Source of the DNA: Phenylobacterium sp.
Lineage (GTDB): Bacteria; Pseudomonadota; Alphaproteobacteria; Caulobacterales; Caulobacteraceae
DNA: 64,000 nt
Reading direction: 5' to 3'
Assembly (NCBI RefSeq): GCF_013822795.1
Contig: NZ_PNLB01000004.1
Location: 124,001 to 188,000 of the forward strand
In this document: piece by piece, positions 44,608 through 52,981 of the stretch
How positions within the stretch are numbered: the first letter of the stretch is position 1
Layout of the letters: each line of letters starts with the position of its first letter
The notes under the pieces: generated by a model
What the model saw: the letters and a program-made list of their open reading frames with translations, nothing else
Told to the model about the DNA's origin: nothing
Databases searched by the model: none
Program-made: the position numbers and the translations under genes

Positions 44608-45450
44608 TCAGTTCTTGCTCGCGGTCGTGCTCAGCAAGGCGGCGATCTTCTCGGCGTCGGCGGCGCTGGCCGGATTGTAGACCAGCATGCTGAGGTCCAG
44701 CCGCCCGTCGACGGCGAAGACCGAGTGCTCGAAGGCGATGGTCCCGAGCTGCGGGTGGCGCATGCGCTTGACCGCTTCGACGTGGGGCAGGACCTCGTTC
44801 TCGCGCCACATGGCGGCGAATTCCGGACTGCGGCGGCAGAGCTCCTCGACCAGAGGGGCGACCTCGGCGGCCGCGCCGGCCCGGGCGGCGTCGACCCGGA
44901 ACGCGCTGACCACGAAGCGGGCGATGGCGTCCCAGTCGTAGTGGCGGGCTCGGGCCTGAGGATCGAGGAACATCATCCGCAACGCATTGCGCTCCTCCGG
45001 CGGGGCGGCGTCGTAGTCGGTCAGCAGCACGCTGGCCGCGCGGTTCCAGGCGACGACGTCCCAGGTGGCGGTGCGGATCAGGGCCGGGCAGGGCAGCAGC
45101 GCGTCCAGCACCCGCTGCAAGCGCGGCGAGGCGCCGTCGCTGCGGCGGTAGCGGGCCTCGGGCGGGCGGCCGAGACCGAGCAGGAACAGGTGCTCGCGTT
45201 CGGCCTCGGTCAGCATCAGCGCGCGCGAGATGCGGTCGAGCACGTCGGCCGACGGTGCGCCGCCGCGGCCCTGTTCGAGCCAGGTGTACCAGGTGGGGCT
45301 GATGTTGGCGCGCTGGGCGACTTCCTCGCGGCGCAGGCCCGGGGTGCGCCGCCGGCCGGTAGCAAAGCCCAACGCCACCGGGTCGAGCTTGTCGCGGCGG
45401 TCCTTGAGGTAGGTCCCGAGCCGGTTGTCGTCGGCGAAGGCGAGGCTCAT
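44608..45450 (-). CDS. XRE-family regulator with MmyB-like ligand domain
   Basis: A 280-residue protein. The N-terminal helix-turn-helix (about residues 5-70) has the conserved LGTYLKDRRDKLDPVALGF, RTPGLRREEVAQRANISPTWYTWLEQGR; residues about 90-270 form a PAS-like MmyB domain (PALIRTATWDVVAWNRAASVLL, RHPQLGTIAFEHSVFAVDGRLDLSMLVY). This group often regulates an adjacent oxidoreductase gene, as in this case, where an SDR is divergent. The start at 45450 is chosen because the earlier ATG (45462) lies in a TATAAT box. Confidence 0.9.
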   Translation of the reverse strand: MSLAFADDNRLGTYLKDRRDKLDPVALGFATGRRRTPGLRREEVAQRANISPTWYTWLEQGRGGAPSADVLDRISRALMLTEAEREHLFLLGLGRPPEARYRRSDGASPRLQRVLDALLPCPALIRTATWDVVAWNRAASVLLTDYDAAPPEERNALRMMFLDPQARARHYDWDAIARFVVSAFRVDAARAGAAAEVAPLVEELCRRSPEFAAMWRENEVLPHVEAVKRMRHPQLGTIAFEHSVFAVDGRLDLSMLVYNPASAADAEKIAALLSTTASKN

Positions 45451-45453
45451 GCT

Positions 45454-45489
45454 GGTACCCATTATACCCTGATAACGGCACTACTTTAC
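45454..45489 (-). promoter_or_regulatory. perfect TATAAT box overlapping the XRE gene start
   Basis: TATAAT (45461-45466, minus strand) lies 11-16 nt upstream of the ATG at 45450. Transcription would begin within a few nt of this ATG, giving a nearly leaderless message. GGTA-N7-TACC around it (near 45454-45468) is an inverted repeat that may be the autoregulatory operator. No strong -35 is seen. Confidence 0.45.
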
Positions 45490-45544
45490 CAGGATGTAGA
45501 GGGGCGCGCACCTTAGCGATCGAGACAGCCAAGGAGATCGGGCG

Positions 45545-46432
45545 ATGCGCGTATTCGTAACAGGGGCGACGGGTTTCGTCGGGACGGCGGTGACGGCCGA
45601 GTTGGTCGGCGCCGGCCACCAGGTGGTAGGGCTGGCGCGCTCGACGGCCGGGGCCGAGGCGCTGGCGGCGCTGGGCGCCCAGGCGCATCCGGGATCGCTG
45701 GAGGACCTGGCCAGCCTGGAGGCGGGCGCCGCGAAGGCGGACGGGGTGATCCACCTGGCCTTCAACCACGACTTCTCGACCTACCAGGCCAATTGCGAGG
45801 ACGACCGCCGGGTGGTCGCGGCGTTGGCCGCCGCCTTGTCGGGTTCCGACCGGCCGCTGGTGGTGACTTCGGGGACGGGCATGAGCACGGCCGGTCCCGG
45901 GCGGACGGCGACCGAGGACGACCCGCCGGCGAACTCGGCGCTGCTGCCGCGGGCGGCGTCGGAGGAAGCGGCGCAAGCGGCGGCGGCGCAGGGCGTCAAC
46001 GCCAGCGTGGTGCGGCTGCCGCAGGTGCACGACACCCAGAAGCACGGCCTGATCACCTATGCGATCGACCTGGCGCGGGCGAAGGGCGTCTCGGCCTTTG
46101 TCGGCGAAGGCGCCAACCGCTGGACCGCCGCTCATGTGGGCGACGTGGCGCGGCTCTACCGGCTGGCGCTGGAGCGGGGTGAGCGAGGCGCCCGCTATCA
46201 CGCGATCGCTGAGGAAGGCATCGCAATGCGCGCCATCGCCGAGGCGGTCGGACGGCGCGTCGGGGTTCCTGCCCGGTCGATCACCCCGGAGGAGGCGCCT
46301 GCGCACTTCGGCTGGATGGCGATGTTCGCGACGCATGACGTGCCGGCTTCCAGCGCCCTGACCCGCGAGAAGCTGGGCTGGACGCCCGTGGGGCCGGGGC
46401 TGATCGCCGATATCGAGGCGGCGGGCGCCTGA
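45545..46432 (+). CDS. NAD-dependent epimerase/dehydratase-type SDR
   Basis: A 295-residue extended SDR. The cofactor motif TGATGFVG is at residues 6-13. A catalytic Tyr-x3-Lys is not obvious; the region around SGTGMSTAG is where the Ser would lie. This fits the atypical SDR group of NmrA/epimerase-like enzymes whose active-site residues vary. It is divergent from an XRE regulator which probably controls it. Substrate unknown. Confidence 0.85.
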   Translation: MRVFVTGATGFVGTAVTAELVGAGHQVVGLARSTAGAEALAALGAQAHPGSLEDLASLEAGAAKADGVIHLAFNHDFSTYQANCEDDRRVVAALAAALSGSDRPLVVTSGTGMSTAGPGRTATEDDPPANSALLPRAASEEAAQAAAAQGVNASVVRLPQVHDTQKHGLITYAIDLARAKGVSAFVGEGANRWTAAHVGDVARLYRLALERGERGARYHAIAEEGIAMRAIAEAVGRRVGVPARSITPEEAPAHFGWMAMFATHDVPASSALTREKLGWTPVGPGLIADIEAAGA

Positions 46433-46439
46433 AACGAAA

Positions 46440-46475
46440 GCGGGCGGCCGCTCCTGTAAAGGAACGACCGCCCGC
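46440..46475 (-). terminator. terminator-like hairpin after the SDR genes
   Basis: An 8-bp stem (GCGGGCGG / CCGCCCGC) with a 20-nt loop is followed on the minus strand by TTTCGTTTC. It lies between two converging genes and probably ends the minus-strand SDR transcript. Confidence 0.6.
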
Positions 46476-46502
46476 GCATTCGCGTCCGTCAGGTGCGGAG
46501 GC

Positions 46503-47408
46503 TTAGCCGCCTTGCAGCTTGCGGAAGAACTTGCCGCTCTGCTCGCCGCCGTTGACGTAGGCCTGTTGGCCTTCCGGGTCAGCGATCTTGGACCAGTTGT
46601 CGCGGACTTCCTCGACCGACAGGCCGCCTTCACCGAGGTACACGCCCTCGGTTTCGTAGATGCGCGACAGGGCGAAGGCGCCGGCGCCGGCGGTCAGGAT
46701 CGCGCCGGTGGGGGCTTCTTCCGAGGCCAGGTAGACGACGCCGGGGGTCACGTACTCAGGCTTCAGCTTTTCCAGCACCGGGGCCGGCATCAGGTTCTCG
46801 GTCATGCGGGTGGCGGCGACCGGGCTGATGGCGTTGATGTGGATGTTGTTCTTCTGGCCTTCGAGCTTGATGGTGTTCATGAAGCCGATGATGCCAAGCT
46901 TGGCCGCGCCGTAGTTCGACTGGCCGAAGTTGCCGTACATGCCCGACGACGAGGTCGTCACGACGATGCGGCCGTAGTTCTGCTCGCGCATGATTTCCCA
47001 GACGGCCTTCACGGGCTTCACGGTGCCCATGAGGTGGACGTTCACGACCAGCTCGAAGTCCGACAGTTCCATCTTGGAGAAGGACTTGTCGCGCAGGATC
47101 CCGGCGTTGGCGATCAGGATGTCGATGCGGCCCCAGGTGTCCATGGCCTGCTTGACCATCAGGGCGACGCCGGCGTCGTCGGTGACCGACGAGCCGTTGG
47201 AGATGGCTTCGCCGCCGAAGGCCTTGATCTCGGCGACCACGGCGTCGGCCGCGGCCGAGGAGCCGCCCGAACCGTCGACCGAACCGCCCAGATCGTTGAC
47301 GACGACCTTGGCGCCGCGACGGGCCAGCTCAAGGGCGTGCTGACGGCCCAGGCCGCCGCCCGCGCCGGTGACGATCGCGACTTTGCCGTCGAAGCGGATG
47401 TCCGCCAT
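46503..47408 (-). CDS. SDR of the multifunctional (3-hydroxyacyl-CoA dehydrogenase-like) type
   Basis: A 301-residue classical SDR: TGAGGGLG cofactor motif, NAGILRDKSF, catalytic Ser in TTSSSG and YGAAKLG (Tyr-x3-Lys). The sequence NDLGGSVDGSGGSSAAADAVV with a long insert is typical of the dehydrogenase part of peroxisomal-type multifunctional enzyme 2. The C-terminal 60 residues (SRIYETEGVYLGEGGLSVEEV) also match that group. It likely oxidises an acyl-CoA 3-hydroxy intermediate or a steroid. ATG at 47408; AGAGACTTCTC upstream. Monocistronic. Confidence 0.88.
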   Translation of the reverse strand: MADIRFDGKVAIVTGAGGGLGRQHALELARRGAKVVVNDLGGSVDGSGGSSAAADAVVAEIKAFGGEAISNGSSVTDDAGVALMVKQAMDTWGRIDILIANAGILRDKSFSKMELSDFELVVNVHLMGTVKPVKAVWEIMREQNYGRIVVTTSSSGMYGNFGQSNYGAAKLGIIGFMNTIKLEGQKNNIHINAISPVAATRMTENLMPAPVLEKLKPEYVTPGVVYLASEEAPTGAILTAGAGAFALSRIYETEGVYLGEGGLSVEEVRDNWSKIADPEGQQAYVNGGEQSGKFFRKLQGG

Positions 47409-47523
47409 GAGAAGTCTCCCATCAAACAGGGGTTTGAAATTTCGCCGCGGTTTGTGCGGTGCGGGAGAGGTGACGTCAAGCATTCCTCCCGCGTCGGGGA
47501 GGCGACCTGCGGGCGGGCGAGGC

Positions 47524-49014
47524 TTAGGCGCCGAAGCGATCGACGATGACGCCGTGCCGCAGCCCGCGGTCGCTGACGGTCAGCGAGGCGGCGCCGAGCT
47601 TGTCCATCACCGTCCTGACGATGCACGCTCCGGCCAGGATGACCTCGGCGCGATTGGGCTGCAGGCCGACGATTGATCGTCGCGTGGCCGTGTCGCAGGA
47701 CTGGTAGAGCTCGATCTGGCGGTCGATTTCGGCGGTGTCCAAGACGGCGCCCTGCACGATGTCGGGGTCGTAGACGCTCAGCGCGAACTTGACCGCCGCC
47801 AGGTTGGTGACCGCACCGCCCATCGCGACCAGGGCGTCCGGCCGCGGACGTCCGTCGAGGCTGGAGAGGTCGGCCGAGATGGCCGCCCGCGCCTCGTTCA
47901 GCACGTCGGAGGCGACGACGCCGCCGAGCCCGAACCGCTCAGTGTAGCTGGCGGCTCCGACATTGACGCTGAACCGTTCGAGCACCTGGCGGTCCTGGCC
48001 GAAGGTGAACTGGCTGCTGCCGCCGCCGGTGTCGAACACCACCAGCGAGCCGCCGGCCGCAGCCAAGCCCGCTTCCACCGCTCGATAGGCCAGCCGGCTC
48101 TCGTCCTCGCCGGAAATCACCTCGATCGTGACGCCGGTTCGCGCGCGGACCACCTCGACGACCGCCGTGCTGTTGCGGGCGAGCCGCATGCCGGCGGTGC
48201 CGACGGCGAGGATCACATTCGCGCCGGTGCGGCGGGCCTCGCCGACCATCTCGCAGATCGCGTCGGCGGTGCGCGCGGCGGCCTGGGGCGAGATCTCGCC
48301 GCTCGCCTCAAGGCCTTCGCCGAGCCGGGTCAGTTCGGCGCGGTCGAGCACGGCGCGCCAGCCGTCGCCGGCGCGCTCGGCGACGTGCAGCTTCACCGAG
48401 TTGGTGCCGACGTCGATCACCCCGTAGCGCTCCGGCGCCTCGTCGAGCAGGCGCTGCAGGCCGCGGGGATAGTTTGTGTTCAGATAGCCGCCGAGGCCAG
48501 CCGAGGTGACGGCCCGGACGACCGCGGCCGGGTCTTCGTCCTCGATTGCGATCGTGCGGCAGGGGATGCCGGCGGCGAGGACATCCGACAGCTCGGCGGT
48601 GCAGCCGTCGACGGTGTAGCGGACGCGATGCTTGCGAACCTTGACCGGCGTGAGCACCCCGGACGGCGCGACGAGTTCCTCGATGATCTGGGCCAGGGTG
48701 TAGGCCTCGCGGGCCAGCTGCGGCGGATCCAGCCCGAGCGCGGCGTACACCCGCGTCACTTCCGCGGCCGGAAGCGGGAAGGGGTGCTTGAGCACCGGCT
48801 CCCAGCGCTCGAGCCCGAAGGCGTCCACCTCGCGCAGGACTTTGATGTCCATCAGCGCGTCGCGCACCTTCACGATCGCGCCGGCGCCGCCCACGAAGTA
48901 GATTTCGTCGCTGTCCTGCACGCCGGTCTGCGGCCGTTCGGCGAAGCGGTCTCCGACGGCTCCGAAATCGCTTGCGAACGCGCGCCACTCCCATCGAGGG
49001 ATGATCGGGGGCAT
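47524..49014 (-). CDS. CYTH-like domain fused to Ppx/GppA phosphatase
   Basis: A 496-residue protein in two parts. Residues about 1-195 look like a degenerate CYTH (triphosphate tunnel) domain: WEWRAF near the N-terminus, VKVRDALMDIKVLREV, ERWEPVLKHPF, VKVRKHRVRYTVDGCTAELSDV and TIAIEDED, i.e. strands with inward charged residues. Residues about 200-496 are a Ppx/GppA ASKHA domain: GVIDVGTNSVKLHVAE, AVGTAGMRLARN, ISGEDESRLAYRAVE, VVFDTGGGSSQFTFG. Such enzymes split polyphosphate or pppGpp. It lies 26 nt after a CYTH-protein gene on the same strand. The Ppx part is certain; the CYTH part is my reading of motif pattern. Confidence 0.82.
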   Translation of the reverse strand: MPPIIPRWEWRAFASDFGAVGDRFAERPQTGVQDSDEIYFVGGAGAIVKVRDALMDIKVLREVDAFGLERWEPVLKHPFPLPAAEVTRVYAALGLDPPQLAREAYTLAQIIEELVAPSGVLTPVKVRKHRVRYTVDGCTAELSDVLAAGIPCRTIAIEDEDPAAVVRAVTSAGLGGYLNTNYPRGLQRLLDEAPERYGVIDVGTNSVKLHVAERAGDGWRAVLDRAELTRLGEGLEASGEISPQAAARTADAICEMVGEARRTGANVILAVGTAGMRLARNSTAVVEVVRARTGVTIEVISGEDESRLAYRAVEAGLAAAGGSLVVFDTGGGSSQFTFGQDRQVLERFSVNVGAASYTERFGLGGVVASDVLNEARAAISADLSSLDGRPRPDALVAMGGAVTNLAAVKFALSVYDPDIVQGAVLDTAEIDRQIELYQSCDTATRRSIVGLQPNRAEVILAGACIVRTVMDKLGAASLTVSDRGLRHGVIVDRFGA

Positions 49015-49040
49015 CGGGCACTCCTCGCTGGCGCCTCAGG

Positions 49041-49805
49041 CTAGGCCGCGGCGTCCTTGATGGCCTTGGCGAAGTACTCCAGCGCCGTGCGGGTCTTGGT
49101 TTCCTGGGCGCCCTGCGGGTCGAGGCCGAGCTTGGTCAGGTGAGCCTCGAACGCCTTCTGGGCTTCGAGCGCCTCGGCCGGAGGGCTCTTGATCGAAACC
49201 TCGACGAGATCGTCGCCATTGGGCAGCCGCCATTCCTCGACGGTCAGCCGATAGGGGAAGCCCTTGTGCTCGAGCTTCCAGCGCAGCACACGGATCGGGC
49301 CCATCACGCTGAGTTTTCCGAAGTCGACGGGATGCTTGGAGAACTCGGCCAGGAAACGCTCCTGATCCTGGGAGAAGAGCTTGTCGATCGTCCGCTTGCC
49401 GTCGGCGACCTCGTTGATCTCGTCGTGCTTCTGGATGCAGGTGAGGGAGGCTGAGCGGACCACGCGCTCCCCGACGCAATCGGCCTCCAGCTTGAAGCCC
49501 TCCAGGCCCTTCCAGACCGCCGAGATGCTCGCCTGGTCGACCGGCCGAAACTTGACGGTGGAGTCGTCGTCGTCGCCCTTGACCAGGCGTGAGCGGACCG
49601 CGATCCCGGCGTTCAACAGATCGAGGTTCGGGGTGTCGTAGAAGTAGATGACGCGGACGTCGGCCGTGTCCTCGTTGACCCGCATCTCGCGTTCGGCGCG
49701 AAGCTCCTGGTCCGGACGGATCGTGACCTTGATTTCGACGGCGTCCATCCCGGCGAAGACGTCGGTGTCGCTCGGCGGGGGCGAGGGGGTGGCTGTCGTG
49801 CCCAT
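49041..49805 (-). CDS. CYTH-domain protein (triphosphatase-like)
   Basis: A 254-residue protein. The CYTH signature starts with AVEIKVTIRPDQ (ExK type strand) and continues with VIYFYDTPNLDLLNAGIAVRSRLVKG, TVKFRPVD, LEADCVG and LRWKLEHKGFPYRLTVEEWRLPNGDDLVEVSIK. CYTH enzymes hydrolyse inorganic or organic triphosphates (or make cAMP) in a beta-barrel tunnel. It is followed by a Ppx/GppA fusion in the same operon, which points to polyphosphate, triphosphate or (p)ppGpp metabolism. The substrate cannot be assigned from motifs alone. Confidence 0.82.
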   Translation of the reverse strand: MGTTATPSPPPSDTDVFAGMDAVEIKVTIRPDQELRAEREMRVNEDTADVRVIYFYDTPNLDLLNAGIAVRSRLVKGDDDDSTVKFRPVDQASISAVWKGLEGFKLEADCVGERVVRSASLTCIQKHDEINEVADGKRTIDKLFSQDQERFLAEFSKHPVDFGKLSVMGPIRVLRWKLEHKGFPYRLTVEEWRLPNGDDLVEVSIKSPPAEALEAQKAFEAHLTKLGLDPQGAQETKTRTALEYFAKAIKDAAA

Positions 49806-49961
49806 GGACCAACTCCTTGTCGGCCGGGGCGGCGTCGCCGACGAGGCTACGGCGCGCCCCGGCGGCGATCATGGAAGGTCAAAGGGGCGGGCGCGCCAAT
49901 CGGGTGCATCCCTCAACCGTGGCGCTGCGGCGCCCGCCGCAGGCTGCTGGGCGGCGATCGG

Positions 49962-50927
49962 TCAGCGCGCCGCCAGCGCCGTTGCGCCGTCACGCATGAA
50001 CTTCACCAGCACCCGCTGGCCGATCAGGAACGGGGCGCTGTCGGCGCTGACCACCACCTCGACGACGCGGTCGTCGGCGCGCTCGCTGGGATCGTCGGAT
50101 TGCAGCTTGCGGGCGCCGAACACGGCCGCGCGGCGCAGGACCTTGCCGTTGTAGATCTTGGTCGGCTCCGACTCCGGCGCGATCTGGACCGTCTGGCCGA
50201 TGGCGACGTGGGGCAGGGCGCTTTCGGCGATCTCGGCGCGGACGATGCGCGGGGCCTCCGGCTCCAGGTCGAACATGTTGGAGACGTTCAGCGTCGAGGC
50301 GCCGGCGCCCGGATTGGCGTAGCGGCGGGCGATGCGGCCGTCGGTCGGGGCGCGGATGATGGTCAGTTCGAGGTTGTAGCGGGCCTCCTCCAGCGCCGCC
50401 TGGGCGGTGGCGATGGCCGCGCGCTGGGCCTGGATGTTGGCCTCCGCCTCGCGGATCTTGTCGACGGCCTGGTCGACCTTCTGGGCGGCGACGAAGTTGG
50501 TCGAGACCAGGCCCTGCAGCCGCTTGTGCTCGCGCTCGGCGGTGGAGAGCTGGACCTGGTACTGGGCCATCTGGGCCTTGGCCTGTTCGACGGCGGCGGC
50601 GGCGCGGGCGGCCGAGAGCTTGGGCTCGTCGTCTTCCTGGCGGGCGAGGATCTGACCCTTCACGACCTGGTCGCCTTCCTGGACATAGACCTCGCGCACG
50701 ATGCCGGCTCGGCGGGCGGCGACCTGGATCATGCCGCCCTCGACGTCGGCCTTGCCGTTGGCGACGGCGACGAAGGGGCTCTTGGGCGCGGCGGCCGCGG
50801 CGGCCTTGACCTCGGCCTCCTTCTTGGCCTTGGCCTGGCTTGACGCCATGAAGGCGCCGCCGCCCAGAACGACGAGGGCGGCGACGACCGCGATCTTGAT
50901 GCGGTTGGATTTCACGAAGGCGAGCAT
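49962..50927 (-). CDS. HlyD-type membrane fusion protein of an ABC exporter
   Basis: A 321-residue periplasmic adaptor with an N-terminal transmembrane helix (KIAVVAALVVLGGGAF), a lipoyl domain (GIVREVYVQEGDQVVKGQILARQED), a long coiled-coil hairpin (AARAAAAVEQAKAQMAQYQVQLSTAEREHKRL to KIREAEANIQAQRAAIATAQAALEEARYNL) and a second half-lipoyl (TIIRAPTDGRIARRYANPGAG). It bridges the inner-membrane ABC complex to an outer-membrane channel. Third gene of the exporter operon, 6 nt after the ATPase gene. Confidence 0.92.
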   Translation of the reverse strand: MLAFVKSNRIKIAVVAALVVLGGGAFMASSQAKAKKEAEVKAAAAAAPKSPFVAVANGKADVEGGMIQVAARRAGIVREVYVQEGDQVVKGQILARQEDDEPKLSAARAAAAVEQAKAQMAQYQVQLSTAEREHKRLQGLVSTNFVAAQKVDQAVDKIREAEANIQAQRAAIATAQAALEEARYNLELTIIRAPTDGRIARRYANPGAGASTLNVSNMFDLEPEAPRIVRAEIAESALPHVAIGQTVQIAPESEPTKIYNGKVLRRAAVFGARKLQSDDPSERADDRVVEVVVSADSAPFLIGQRVLVKFMRDGATALAAR

Positions 50928-50933
50928 GGTCTC

Positions 50934-51683
50934 TTAGGCTCCAACGAGCTCGGTATGGCTGACGGGGGCGGCAGGCTGGGACGCACCGGTGCGGCGATCG
51001 TCCAGAATGCGTCCGTCTTCGATGTGGATGATGCGGTCGGCATAGGCCTCGAGCCGCGGGTCGTGGGTCACGCAGATGACCGCCGCGCCGTGCTCCTTGG
51101 CCGCGCGCTGCAGCAGCTTGATGACGATCTGGCCGTTCTCGCCGTCGAGGGCGCTGGTCGGTTCGTCGGCGAACAGCAGGCGCGGATCCTTGGCCAGGGC
51201 GCGGGCGATGGCGACGCGCTGCTTCTCGCCGCCCGACAGCTCGGCCGGGCGCTGGTCGAGGCGGTGGCCAAGGCCGACTTCGCTCAGGGCGAGGGCTGCG
51301 CGGTCCTTGGCCTCGGAGGGCGAGTAGCCCTTGTACTTGAGGATCGTGGTGACCTGCTGCAGGGCGCTGAGCGCGCCGAACAGGTTGAAGCCCTGGAAGA
51401 TGAAGCCGCAGTGGTCGAGACGGAACTTGTCGATCCTGCCCGGCCGCAGGCTCCAGAGATCTTCGCCCAGCGCGGTGACCGACCCGGTGTCGGGCCGCAG
51501 CAGGCCAGAAAGGCTGGCGATCAGGGTCGACTTGCCCGAGCCGGACGGACCCATGACCATGGTCATCTCGCCGTGGCGGCAATCGAAGTCGACGGACTTC
51601 AGGACTTCGACATGGGTGCGGCCGGTCTTGAAGCGCTTGGTGAGGCCCCTGCCCTCGAGGGCGACGGCGTTCGTGGATATCAT
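50934..51683 (-). CDS. ABC exporter ATP-binding subunit (MacB/DevA type)
   Basis: A 249-residue ATPase: Walker A GPSGSGKSTLIAS, Q-loop region FIFQGFNLFGAL, signature ELSGGEKQRVAIARAL, Walker B LLFADEPTSALDG and the H-loop VICVTHDPR. It pairs with the FtsX-like permease upstream (4-nt overlap) and the HlyD-type adaptor downstream. Architecture resembles cyanobacterial DevBCA or MacAB systems, which export lipids, peptides or antibiotics. Substrate unknown. Confidence 0.95.
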   Translation of the reverse strand: MISTNAVALEGRGLTKRFKTGRTHVEVLKSVDFDCRHGEMTMVMGPSGSGKSTLIASLSGLLRPDTGSVTALGEDLWSLRPGRIDKFRLDHCGFIFQGFNLFGALSALQQVTTILKYKGYSPSEAKDRAALALSEVGLGHRLDQRPAELSGGEKQRVAIARALAKDPRLLFADEPTSALDGENGQIVIKLLQRAAKEHGAAVICVTHDPRLEAYADRIIHIEDGRILDDRRTGASQPAAPVSHTELVGA

Positions 51684-52822
51684 CGCAGCAGGTCCGCAGG
51701 TTGGCTCTTCTTGAGGATGCCGAGGGCCATCAGGCCGGAGGCCAGCGAGATCGCCATCAGCAGCACGCCGACGGCGACCACCCAGCCGAGCGGGAAGCCC
51801 ATCGGCAGGCCGCCGCTGCGGGCCAGCAGCGAGACGAGGAAGGTGAAGAGGGCGGTGGCGCCCAGGCCCACGACCCCGACCCAGAACGACAGCTCCAGCA
51901 CGATCAGCCGCAGCGAGCCCATCGAGACGCCCAGCGCGCGCAGGGAGGCGAACTCCTTGATGTTGGCGAGGATGGCGCCGCGCAGGGTCTGGGAGGTGAT
52001 GCCGACCCCGATCAGGAAGCCGAGGAACACCGAGAAGCCGAGGAAGATGCCGATGATCTGCTCCTTCATCAGCGCGCTCTCGTTGGCCTGGGCGAGCTCG
52101 GCGCGGGTCCAGGCGCGATAGGCGCCCTTGGCGTCGGCGTTGAGCTGGTCGCGGACGGCGGCGGCCTGGGCGGGATTGTTGACGCGGACCATCAGCGGGC
52201 CGGTCTTCTCGCCCTTCTCCATCATGCCGAGCCGGCGAAGGGTGTCGCGCGAGACGACGATCGAGGGCTGGTTGATGTCGGGATAGTTGTCGAGCAGGGC
52301 GCGGACCCGGACGGTCTTGCCGTTGACCGTGGCGGTGTCACCGAGCTTGACGCCGAGACGTCCGAGCGCCGAGCGGTCGATGGCGACGGCGTTCGGCTCC
52401 ATCAGCGCGATGCGCACGCTTTCCGGGTAGTCGACTGGCAAGGTCAGGGCGCCTGGCTCGGTGTCGACCATATTGACCTGCACGAAGGTGGTGACCTGTT
52501 TCTGGCCGTCCTTGGGCTGGTTGGTCCAGCGGCCGCCGCCGCCGTCGAAACTGGCGACCTCGGCGACGTTGGGGTTCAGGTAGAGCTGCGGGCCGATGCG
52601 CCGCGGCAGGCTGGAAGGGCCCGAGTTGATAAGGCTTTCCGATTTGGCCGGCATGATCATCAAGTCCGCGCGCGAGCGGTTGATCGTGGCCGTGGCGGCC
52701 TGGATCATGCCGGTGAACATGCCGACCTGGGCCAGGATCAGCAGGCCTGAAAAGGCGAGCGCGATCACCGCCGCCAAATAGCGGCGCCACTCGTAGATCA
52801 GGGTCGCTAGAGCCAATGACAT
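51680..52822 (-). CDS. FtsX-like ABC permease (DevC type)
   Basis: A 380-residue permease with one N-terminal transmembrane helix (LAAVIALAFSGLLILAQVGMF), a large periplasmic domain (about 45-245) and three C-terminal helices (GIFLGFSVFLGFLIGVGI, LSFWVGVVGLGATALFTFLV, VVAVGVLLMAISLASGLMAL). This is the FtsX/MacB topology. The start at 52822 follows GAGGAG; a longer frame to 52909 is a run of Arg/Ala that does not fit. First gene of the exporter operon, divergent from the S46 peptidase gene. Confidence 0.92.
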   Translation of the reverse strand: MSLALATLIYEWRRYLAAVIALAFSGLLILAQVGMFTGMIQAATATINRSRADLMIMPAKSESLINSGPSSLPRRIGPQLYLNPNVAEVASFDGGGGRWTNQPKDGQKQVTTFVQVNMVDTEPGALTLPVDYPESVRIALMEPNAVAIDRSALGRLGVKLGDTATVNGKTVRVRALLDNYPDINQPSIVVSRDTLRRLGMMEKGEKTGPLMVRVNNPAQAAAVRDQLNADAKGAYRAWTRAELAQANESALMKEQIIGIFLGFSVFLGFLIGVGITSQTLRGAILANIKEFASLRALGVSMGSLRLIVLELSFWVGVVGLGATALFTFLVSLLARSGGLPMGFPLGWVVAVGVLLMAISLASGLMALGILKKSQPADLLR

Positions 52823-52981
52823 GGGGCACTCCTCGCGCTCAGCATGTGCGGCCGACCGCCGTTCTCGCCTAGTTAAATCGAGGTAAGGCGCGGCCGTGGC
52901 GGCTGGCACCGCCGAAATGCAGGTGTTACGGAGTTACATCTTTGCGGCGCTCAGTGGCGGCCGTCTTTCAAGTTGGTGACG

